From: an uncultured Bacteroidales bacterium
GTDB taxonomy: Bacteria; Bacteroidota; Bacteroidia; Bacteroidales; Paludibacteraceae
Direction: 5' to 3'
DNA: 5,529 nucleotides
Assembly (NCBI GenBank): GCA_903929065.1
Contig: CAIYTJ010000209.1
Coordinates: 1-5,529, forward strand
Shown here: piece after piece, positions 1 to 5,529 of the stretch
How the letters are laid out: the number at the start of each line of letters is the position of its first letter
Numbering within the stretch: position 1 is the stretch's first letter
Notes under the pieces: model-generated
What the model was told of the DNA's origin: nothing
Database searches by the model: none
Seen by the model: only the letters and a program-made list of their open reading frames with translations
Program-made: the position numbers and the translations under genes

Positions 1-8
1 AAAATTAT

Positions 9-16
9 TATCTTTG
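9..16 (+). promoter_or_regulatory. Candidate -7 promoter element (TATCTTTG) for the lipoprotein/barrel operon
   Basis: TATCTTTG matches the Bacteroidota -7 consensus TAnnTTTG exactly. It lies 114 bases before the ATG at 131, so transcription would start near base 22-24 and leave a leader of roughly 108 nt. The matching -33 element would fall left of the window and cannot be checked. The leader is unusually rich in T and C, and I see no strong hairpin or riboswitch-like fold in it. Confidence 0.55.
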
Positions 17-130
17 CGTTTGAGTTTCTTTCTCACCATACTCTTATCGTTCTTTGATTTAAGACCATTATTCCTCTTTTTTTCCAGTTATTTATAAAGA
101 TTCATTTACTAACCTTTAATATTTTTCGTT

Positions 131-1792
131 ATGAAAAGAAAAACGTTCTTAATCATCAAGTGCTTCCTCTTTGCATTTTTTGTTTTTATGATTTCATGTA
201 CGTATGTTGATCTTACCGGAATGTCGAAAGATATTCAGTTACAAGAATCACTTGTAATACCAGTCGGTGAAGGCAATATCAGTGTAAATGATTTACTGAA
301 GAAGTTGAATCTGCAAAATATCAGCACCAATGCAGACACCATTAACTTTACGGCCGAGTTTAACAAAGATTATCAGTTTACTGATCCCAATCTGCTAAGT
401 AATGCACAACAGAAAAATAATACGTACGGACTAACTCCGTCAATTATTCCTACAAATAGTAATATACCAATTACAGGTGGTAATCAATTTAGTATTAATC
501 TTGGACTTGATCCTTTATCCAGTACCGAACGATTTGACAGTCTGCATGTCAGAAACGCTGTTTTTTCTATAAATCTTTCCTTTAATGATATAAAAGTTGC
601 TGCCACTGGTGTTGGAATTTCTCCATCCGATATCCAGGTAACGCTGATTTTCCCAAAAATGAAATATATTGGCGGCGTTGATCCCGTTTCGAAAGATATC
701 AATATAAGTCAGTTTGGACAACCAACTGATATTAATCTTTCAAACTTCACACTGAATACAGCAGGTTCCACAGGAATCCCATTTCAGATTTTATTTAAAT
801 CCGCAAGCCGTAGTTTAATTATTGGTTCCACTGGTAGTCTTAGTACAATAATCAAAATCAATCAGATTGACAATTTAGTGGCTTACGGTCAGTTCCAACC
901 TGCATCTTCAGCGCCAACAACCATAAAACTGCCTCTTGACATTCTGTCCAGTTTACCAACAGGAATGCGATTTGCAAACCCTAAAGCTATGATAACACTC
1001 CAAAGCAATATCGGCAGTTATTTGAAATTCAATATCTTGGGCGTAAAAGCATATTCCAAAGATGGTTCGACCATAAAACAGGCATTATTCAACGGCAATC
1101 CAACAATCACGGAATCGATAAATGTAAAACCAACCAATCCGGGAGAAACCGTAACAAAATCCCTTCGAACACTCGATAATGTGTATGGTACAACCGATCA
1201 ACTATTTGATACAAGCGTAAAACTCGATACCCTGGAATACAAATTCTCAGTTCAGACTGATGATGCTCTGAACAGCTTACATCAACCCACTTTTGTAATG
1301 CCGGGTATGAAAATGAGCGCCAACGTAAAAATTCAGATACCTTTCTATCTGAAAGCAGGAAGTAATATTAGTTTAAGCGATACCATTAAAAATGTGGATG
1401 GTGCATTGAAAAACATTGATAATGCAACACTGGTGTTGAAAGTTACAAACGGCTTGCCGATTAAAATAAGTTACAAGATGAAGTTTTTGGATACTAATAA
1501 CACGGTTATTACTTCTTCCATTAATGACTCAACGTATGTGATAAATTCGGCTCAGGTGGATAGTAAGGGTATTGTAATCACAAACGGTGCCACCATTACT
1601 AACCTGAACATTGCACTGAATTCAGCTCAGACGGCAGCTTTGAACAATGCCAAACATATGGTCTATACCATCACCGTTACAGGACAGGATCAGAGCAAAG
1701 CTATACAGTTTACTACCTCTAATTACTTCAAAGTAAAACTTGGAGTATTTGCAAAAGGTAAATATACAACTACAATGGGGTCTAACAAATAA
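131..1792 (+). CDS. Putative outer-membrane/periplasmic lipoprotein of unknown function, partner of the downstream barrel protein
   Basis: I do not recognise a named family for this 553-residue protein. The N-terminus is a clear lipoprotein signal: basic MKRK, a hydrophobic stretch to about residue 21, and lipobox M-I-S-C with the lipidated cysteine at C23. The residues after C23 (TYVDLTG) lack the acidic/lysine pattern known to send some Bacteroidota lipoproteins to the cell surface, so a periplasm-facing anchor is my inference. The mature part is rich in S, T, N and alternating hydrophobics, has no further transmembrane segment, and reads as repeated beta-sandwich modules; the stretch around NGLPIKIS (residue 440 on) resembles LEA2-like or immunoglobulin-like strands. 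The ATG is chosen because it places the signal peptide correctly; no Shine-Dalgarno is present, which is normal in this phylum. Only 12 bases separate its stop from the next start, so co-transcription is likely. The gene is intact. Confidence 0.8.
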   Translation: MKRKTFLIIKCFLFAFFVFMISCTYVDLTGMSKDIQLQESLVIPVGEGNISVNDLLKKLNLQNISTNADTINFTAEFNKDYQFTDPNLLSNAQQKNNTYGLTPSIIPTNSNIPITGGNQFSINLGLDPLSSTERFDSLHVRNAVFSINLSFNDIKVAATGVGISPSDIQVTLIFPKMKYIGGVDPVSKDINISQFGQPTDINLSNFTLNTAGSTGIPFQILFKSASRSLIIGSTGSLSTIIKINQIDNLVAYGQFQPASSAPTTIKLPLDILSSLPTGMRFANPKAMITLQSNIGSYLKFNILGVKAYSKDGSTIKQALFNGNPTITESINVKPTNPGETVTKSLRTLDNVYGTTDQLFDTSVKLDTLEYKFSVQTDDALNSLHQPTFVMPGMKMSANVKIQIPFYLKAGSNISLSDTIKNVDGALKNIDNATLVLKVTNGLPIKISYKMKFLDTNNTVITSSINDSTYVINSAQVDSKGIVITNGATITNLNIALNSAQTAALNNAKHMVYTITVTGQDQSKAIQFTTSNYFKVKLGVFAKGKYTTTMGSNK

Positions 1793-1804
1793 AACTGCTG
1801 AAAA

Positions 1805-4342
1805 ATGAAAAAGAATATAATCAATAAATTAGTAATTTTAGTTTGCCTGGGTTTATCGACATTACCGGCAAATTCACAGCAGGTAAACACCATGTATTTC
1901 ATGGATAATGTTCCTGTTCGCAATTATCTGAATCCAGCTTTTCAACCCTACAGCAATTTCTATCTCGGATTTCCTGTGCTTGGATTTACTCAACTTAGTG
2001 CCGGGAATAATTCGCTGACGCTTAAAGATTTTGCCTATATGCAAAACGGGATTCCAATCAATTTCCTTAGCCCCGGCGGCAATTTGACGAATTTTTATAA
2101 CGCACTGGAACCAACAACTTCACTTTATACCAATGTACAGCTGAATCTGTTGAATTTCGGATTCCGTACAGGCAAATCATACTGGAATTTTTCTTTAAGT
2201 GAAAGAGTCGATGGCCAGATTGGAATTCCAAAAGATTTTATGAAACTGATCTTATTCGGCACACCGGATATCAATAACAATATCTTTAATTTCAAAACGC
2301 TGGGTGCTGATGTGACAGCTTATACTGAAGCCGGTTTGGGTTACTCACGGATTATAAATGATCAATGGTCGGTTGGAGCAAAGTTGAAATTATTGGTTGG
2401 TACGGGTAATGTTTCCACTTCTATCAAAAATCTCGATTTTCAGGCAGGTATCGACCAGTGGACTTTGAAAGGACAAGGCTCAGTGAATGTTTCGGCTCCC
2501 GGACAAATTACCATTGGCAATAACCTTCAATCTTTTTCTTATGCACAGCCAACCTCCGCCATGGATTTTATAAAACCAAGCGGATTGGGCGGAGGTATTG
2601 ATCTGGGGCTTACGTTTAAACCCATCAAGGATTTGACATTATCTGCTGCAGTGACCGATTTAGGTTTAATCAGTTGGACCAATGCAAAAAATATTAATTT
2701 CTCCACCGATTATACATTTACCGGTTTAGGAAATATAACCGGTACTACTAATCTTGAGGGCACAGTATTATCAGATTCTCTTTTAAATGCATTGAAAAAT
2801 TCAAATACAACTTCTGTCACTTCAAATGGATACACAACATACACAACACCCAAAATAAATGTTGGTGCTGAATATGCATTTTTCGAAAACAAACTGAGTG
2901 TGGGAGTTTTATCACGCACCATGCTGCACAATAGCTCCGTTTATGAAGAAGTTACGGCTTCTATCAACGGCAGGCCTGTCAACTGGTTTGACCTTTCACT
3001 CTCCTACTCGGTAATGAACGGCCGAATGAGCAATATCGGTGCAGGACTGGGATTGCGAACCTGGATATTACACTGGTTTTTAAGTGCCGATTACATTCCG
3101 TTGAGTTATGCTGGCGTTCAGTTAGGGAATAATTCTTCTAAAATTACCACGCTGCCGTATAATACCAAAGGTTTTAATTTTGCCCTCGGACTAACCTTTG
3201 CCTTCGGAAATCACCACGACCAGGATCATGATGGAGTGGTTGACAGTAAAGATAAATGCCCTGATACGCCGCCCGGTGTAAAAGTAGACAAACATGGCTG
3301 CCCTGTTGATACCGACGGTGATGGAGTACCTGATTATCTGGATAAGTGCCCTGATACACCAAAAGAAGCCTATTCTTCGATTGATGCGAATGGCTGCCCT
3401 ATCGATACGGATGGCGACGGCGTTCCTGATTATCTCGACAAATGTCCAAATACACCAAAAGCTGCGATTGGATTTGTAGATAAAAACGGTTGTCCGCTTG
3501 ACACGGATGGTGATGGAGTACCTGATTACCTGGATAAATGTCCGAACACACCTCCAAATGTGAAGGTTGACTCAGTAGGTTGTCCGATTGATACCGACGG
3601 CGATGGTGTGCCTGATTACCTTGATTTATGTCCGAATACTCCGAAAGAAGCCAAAGGACTGGTAGACAAAAACGGTTGTCCGCTTGATAGTGATGGTGAT
3701 GGAGTGCCCGATTACCTGGATTTATGCCCCAACACACCACTCGAAGCACATGGATTTGTGGATAAAAACGGTTGTCTGTTGGATTCGGATGGTGATGGCG
3801 TGCCGGATTATCTGGATAAATGTCCGAATACACCTACGGCTGCCCGCGGCATGGTTGATGAAAAAGGCTGCCCGCGTGATACCGATGGCGATGGAATCCC
3901 TGATTACCTGGATAAATGTCCAACCGTGCCGGGAACAGCCGCTAATAATGGCTGCCCTGAAGTAAAGAAAGAAGTGAAGACCTTGTTCAAAAAAGCCATG
4001 CAGGGAATTCAGTTCGAAACAAATAAGTTTGTTATTAAACCTGTTTCGTTCAAGATATTAAACACCATTGCCGATGCACTGAATCTGAATCCGGAATACC
4101 TGATTGAAGTTCAGGGACACACCGATAATGTTGGAAAACCGGAAGCAAACCTGATCTTGTCTGACAAACGGGCCAAAGCCGTTATGGAATACCTTATTTC
4201 CAAAGGTGTGGATGCCAAACGACTCACTTCGCACGGATACGGTGACACAGTACCGGTTGCTTCAAACAAAACAAGTAAAGGCAGAGCACTTAACCGACGC
4301 GTTGAATTTATTGTTTCGTTCGAGAAAGTAACCGTTCAATAA
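1805..4342 (+). CDS. Outer-membrane beta-barrel (DUF5723-like) fused to eight TSP3 repeats and an OmpA peptidoglycan-binding domain
   Basis: This 845-residue protein has four parts. A signal peptide covers residues 1-24, with probable cleavage after A-N-S before Q25. A region of about 445 residues (25-470) has alternating aromatic/hydrophobic strands, glycine turns and no cysteine; its start (MDNVPVRNYLNPAFQPYSNF, then GFPVLG) resembles DUF5723 barrels of Bacteroidota, and its last strand is about GFNFALGLTFAFG (456-468). Eight thrombospondin type 3 repeats (472-719) carry DxDxDGxxD calcium loops and two cysteines each. An OmpA C-terminal domain (about 731-845) contains GHTDNVG and LSDKRA; D774 and R789 match the Asp/Arg pair, 15 residues apart, that binds diaminopimelate in OmpA. 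The family picture is a barrel in the outer membrane with a rigid calcium-loaded stalk reaching peptidoglycan. The barrel's substrate or function is unknown. It sits 12 bases after the lipoprotein gene and is followed by a terminator. The OmpA/TSP3 assignment is near certain; the DUF5723 assignment is moderate and from memory. Confidence 0.93.
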   Translation: MKKNIINKLVILVCLGLSTLPANSQQVNTMYFMDNVPVRNYLNPAFQPYSNFYLGFPVLGFTQLSAGNNSLTLKDFAYMQNGIPINFLSPGGNLTNFYNALEPTTSLYTNVQLNLLNFGFRTGKSYWNFSLSERVDGQIGIPKDFMKLILFGTPDINNNIFNFKTLGADVTAYTEAGLGYSRIINDQWSVGAKLKLLVGTGNVSTSIKNLDFQAGIDQWTLKGQGSVNVSAPGQITIGNNLQSFSYAQPTSAMDFIKPSGLGGGIDLGLTFKPIKDLTLSAAVTDLGLISWTNAKNINFSTDYTFTGLGNITGTTNLEGTVLSDSLLNALKNSNTTSVTSNGYTTYTTPKINVGAEYAFFENKLSVGVLSRTMLHNSSVYEEVTASINGRPVNWFDLSLSYSVMNGRMSNIGAGLGLRTWILHWFLSADYIPLSYAGVQLGNNSSKITTLPYNTKGFNFALGLTFAFGNHHDQDHDGVVDSKDKCPDTPPGVKVDKHGCPVDTDGDGVPDYLDKCPDTPKEAYSSIDANGCPIDTDGDGVPDYLDKCPNTPKAAIGFVDKNGCPLDTDGDGVPDYLDKCPNTPPNVKVDSVGCPIDTDGDGVPDYLDLCPNTPKEAKGLVDKNGCPLDSDGDGVPDYLDLCPNTPLEAHGFVDKNGCLLDSDGDGVPDYLDKCPNTPTAARGMVDEKGCPRDTDGDGIPDYLDKCPTVPGTAANNGCPEVKKEVKTLFKKAMQGIQFETNKFVIKPVSFKILNTIADALNLNPEYLIEVQGHTDNVGKPEANLILSDKRAKAVMEYLISKGVDAKRLTSHGYGDTVPVASNKTSKGRALNRRVEFIVSFEKVTVQ
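3218..3961 (+). repeat. Array of eight in-frame thrombospondin type 3 (TSP3) coding repeats
   Basis: The eight units begin at bases 3218, 3308, 3404, 3500, 3590, 3686, 3782 and 3878. Their lengths are 30, 32, 32, 30, 32, 32, 32 and 28 codons. The consensus is DTDGDGVPDYLDKCPNTP followed by a variable linker and a second cysteine motif (NGCP). The first unit is a divergent cap (DQDHDGVVDSKDKCP) and the last is shortened (TVPGTAANNGCP). Each unit has an acidic calcium loop and exactly two cysteines. Protein identity is high, but synonymous codons differ widely between units, so this is an old, selected array and not a fresh tandem expansion. Confidence 0.95.
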
Positions 4343-4359
4343 TTCAATAAATTGATTTT

Positions 4360-4390
4360 AAAGGGAGTTAAGTAGTTAACTCCCTTTTTT
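4360..4390 (+). terminator. Rho-independent terminator of the lipoprotein/barrel operon
   Basis: A perfect 12-bp stem pairs 4360-4371 (AAAGGGAGTTAA) with 4376-4387 (TTAACTCCCTTT) around a GTAG tetraloop, and a run of six T residues covers 4385-4390. It begins 17 bases after the stop codon of the barrel gene. It separates that operon from the promoter of the yebC-family gene. The reverse strand has only a short T run, so it probably works mainly in the + direction. Confidence 0.9.
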
Positions 4391-4437
4391 ATTTTAAAAA
4401 AACTGAAACAAATGATGGTACTTTGCAACGGTTTTAA

Positions 4438-4445
4438 TACTTTTG
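4438..4445 (+). promoter_or_regulatory. Candidate -7 promoter element (TACTTTTG) for the yebC-family gene
   Basis: TACTTTTG matches the Bacteroidota -7 consensus TAnnTTTG and lies just after the upstream terminator, 42 bases before the ATG at 4488. Transcription would begin around 4451-4453 and give a leader of about 36 nt that is strongly A-rich. That kind of leader is typical of translation initiation without Shine-Dalgarno in this phylum. At the expected -33 position I see only a weak match (ATG at 4412-4417 in place of TTG). Confidence 0.65.
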
Positions 4446-4487
4446 TGAGCCGAAAATAAAAAAACAAAAAAATCAACATAAAAAAGT

Positions 4488-5201
4488 ATGGGAAGAGCGT
4501 TTGAATACAGAAAAGCGACCAAAATGAAACGTTGGGGTAATATGGCCCGCGTATTTACCAAATTAGGAAAACAAATTACGATAGCCGTGCTTGAAGGCGG
4601 TTCTGATCCGGATACAAACCCGCGTTTACGCATGGTCATCCAGACTTCCAAGAAAGAAAATATGCCGAAGGAAAACGTGGAACGGGCTATTAAAAAAGCC
4701 ACTTCACGCGATGAATCAGCCTACAAGGAAGTGATTTACGAAGGATACGGACCGTTTGGAATTGCCATTGTAGTAGAAACAGCCACCGACAATCCAACCC
4801 GCACGGTAGCCAATGTACGCAGTTACTTTAACCGCAACGGAGGATCATTGGGTATTACCGGTTCTCTGCAGTTTTTATTCGATCACAAATGCGTATTCAA
4901 AATTGCTCCCAAAGAAGGGGTATCTATGGACGACCTGGAACTTGAATTAATCGACTTCGGCGTGGATGAACTGGTGGAGGATGAAGAAGGCATTATTTTA
5001 TACGGCGATTTTCAGTCGAATTCGGCCATTCAAAAATACCTCGAAGAAAACGGTTTCGAGATTCTGAGTGCCGAGTTCGAACGTATCCCCAACGATATGA
5101 AAGAACTGAACGAAGAACAAAAAGCACAGGTTATGAAGCTGCTCGACAAAATCGAAGACGACGAAGATGTGCAGAATGTTTTCCATAATATGGTGGAATA
5201 G
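4488..5201 (+). CDS. yebC: YebC/PmpR/TACO1 family protein (translation or transcription regulator)
   Basis: This 237-residue protein is about the normal family length. Conserved motifs appear in order: a basic N-terminus MGRAFEYRK with MKRW at 13-16, GGSDPDTNPRLR (37-48), NMPKENVERAIK (58-69), YEGYGPFG (84-91), TDNPTRTVANVR (100-111), NGGSLG (117-122) and GSLQFLF (125-131), then an acidic C-terminal domain. The family was first described as a DNA-binding transcriptional regulator (PmpR, YebC). Later work on human TACO1 and bacterial YebC-type proteins supports a ribosome-associated role in relieving stalls at proline-rich stretches. Which role applies here cannot be read from the sequence. 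The first ATG is preferred over M13 because MGRAFE-type starts fit Bacteroidota homologues and the promoter spacing fits. It is a single-gene unit with its own promoter and terminator. A second in-frame TAG follows at 5214. Confidence 0.95.
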   Translation: MGRAFEYRKATKMKRWGNMARVFTKLGKQITIAVLEGGSDPDTNPRLRMVIQTSKKENMPKENVERAIKKATSRDESAYKEVIYEGYGPFGIAIVVETATDNPTRTVANVRSYFNRNGGSLGITGSLQFLFDHKCVFKIAPKEGVSMDDLELELIDFGVDELVEDEEGIILYGDFQSNSAIQKYLEENGFEILSAEFERIPNDMKELNEEQKAQVMKLLDKIEDDEDVQNVFHNMVE

Positions 5202-5212
5202 ATTTTCCACCA
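5191..5212 (+). repeat. Perfect inverted repeat spanning the yebC stop codon
   Basis: TGGTGGAA (5191-5198) is the exact reverse complement of TTCCACCA (5205-5212), and the six-base loop TAGATT contains the stop codon. No T-run follows, so it is not itself a terminator. The intrinsic terminator starts 15 bases later. It may stabilise the 3' end of the mRNA or may be chance. Confidence 0.6.
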
Positions 5213-5226
5213 ATAGATATAAATTC

Positions 5227-5258
5227 AAAAGCCATTCCCCACAGGGAGTGGCTTTTTT
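5227..5258 (+). terminator. Rho-independent terminator of the yebC-family gene
   Basis: A 13-bp stem with one G-U pair joins 5227-5239 (AAAAGCCATTCCC) to 5244-5256 (GGGAGTGGCTTTT) around a CACA loop, followed by T residues to 5258. The stem starts 26 bases after the stop codon. The A-run on its left side could give weak termination on the opposite strand too. Confidence 0.92.
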
Positions 5259-5482
5259 AGTTATACAAAAATTACCTTTTGGTTAGTACCGGCAGTCGGA
5301 GACTGTTCCTGCTTGCCTCAGGAACTGAAAACCGCCGAAAGCCATATTGAAACAGCTCCCGTTGTAATCCGCGCCAAAACATAAAAAATAAAACTTATTT
5401 AGCACAAATCGCAGAACTGCGCCAGCATCGGTATTTAATAAAAAATAATTGCACTCTATTAGGTTAATTAAATAATAGTATT
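5259..5482. other. Non-coding stretch with a GC-rich patch and small inverted repeats
   Basis: I see no supportable gene from the yebC stop to the window end (5202-5529). Within it, 5281-5380 is about 53% G+C (53 of 100 by hand count), while the flanks are clearly A/T-rich. The patch holds CAGTC/GACTG (5293-5297 and 5301-5305, loop GGA) and GTTCCTG/CAGGAAC (5305-5311 and 5319-5325, 7-base loop). A further CGCAG/CTGCG pair lies at 5410-5421. GCGCCA occurs at 5371-5376 and 5419-5424. This could be a degraded REP-like or mobile-element remnant, or the remains of a structured RNA; I cannot choose between these. Confidence 0.45.
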
Positions 5483-5490
5483 TATCTTTG
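5483..5490 (+). promoter_or_regulatory. Candidate -7 promoter element (TATCTTTG) for a gene beyond the right edge
   Basis: TATCTTTG matches the TAnnTTTG consensus and is identical to the element at 9-16. It sits in an A/T-rich stretch after the yebC terminator. No good -33 TTG is visible at 17-23 bases upstream. Transcription would start about 5497. The only ATG frame after it (5502) encodes just MVIIMK before two consecutive TAG codons, so the real gene probably begins outside the window. Confidence 0.55.
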
Positions 5491-5529
5491 GAGACGAAAA
5501 TATGGTAATAATCATGAAGTAGTAGAAAC

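Noticed and set aside
3399..3833. 144-codon open frame on the minus strand opposite the TSP3 array
   Set aside because: It is a mirror of the repeated coding sequence: the product is a periodic His/Asn/Asp/Arg-rich string with no domain, and the + frame is clearly the real TSP3 protein.
3218..3961. Regular ~96-base repeats as a possible CRISPR array
   Set aside because: Units are contiguous, in frame and encode calcium-binding TSP3 motifs; there are no unique spacers between short identical repeats.
3684..3965. 93-codon + strand open frame inside the TSP3 array in another frame
   Set aside because: Its product repeats with the same period as the TSP3 units (ITWI-type strings) and is a frame-shifted shadow of them.
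4419..4425. TACTTTG as the yebC promoter -7 element
   Set aside because: It is one base short of TAnnTTTG; the exact match at 4438-4445 is better placed.
4394..4702. 102-codon minus-strand open frame over the yebC promoter and gene start
   Set aside because: It would overlap the promoter and the conserved N-terminal coding region of the YebC-family gene and shows no recognisable domain.
5273..5281. TACCTTTTG as another promoter -7 element
   Set aside because: It has three bases between TA and TTTG instead of two, and no gene starts suitably downstream.
5260..5385. Possible remnant of a protein gene on the minus strand
   Set aside because: The reverse complement is open only for short stretches with an internal stop (TTC-AGT-TCC-TGA), and no known protein motif appears.

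Overview
The window looks like chromosomal DNA from a member of the Bacteroidota. Four things point there: start codons preceded by A/T-rich leaders with no Shine-Dalgarno sequence, three intergenic matches to the Bacteroidota -7 promoter element TAnnTTTG, an outer-membrane protein built as a beta-barrel plus TSP3 repeats plus OmpA domain, and a YebC protein with the N-terminus MGRAFEYRK instead of the usual MAGHSKW. I cannot place it more finely than phylum.

Layout, all genes on the + strand. (1) Bases 1-130 hold a candidate promoter and a pyrimidine-rich leader. (2) Bases 131-1792 encode a 553-residue lipoprotein of unknown function. (3) Twelve bases later, 1805-4342 encode an 845-residue outer-membrane protein: signal peptide, a large barrel resembling the DUF5723 family, eight calcium-binding TSP3 repeats and an OmpA-type peptidoglycan-binding domain. 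A strong intrinsic terminator (4360-4390) ends this two-gene unit. (4) A separate promoter (4438-4445) drives a YebC/TACO1-family gene (4488-5201), which ends in its own intrinsic terminator (5227-5258). (5) The last ~270 bases hold no convincing gene. They contain a GC-rich patch with small inverted repeats and, at the far end, a promoter element probably serving a gene beyond the window.

The first two genes probably act together at the cell envelope: a lipid-anchored beta-rich protein made with a barrel that is tied to peptidoglycan through a calcium-rigidified stalk. That partnership is inferred from gene order only. The YebC gene is an independent housekeeping-type unit. I found no CRISPR array, transposase, toxin-antitoxin pair, tRNA or rRNA. 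The points most worth a second look are the barrel/TSP3/OmpA fusion with its lipoprotein partner, the higher-order duplication inside the TSP3 array, and the unexplained GC-rich patch near the right edge.
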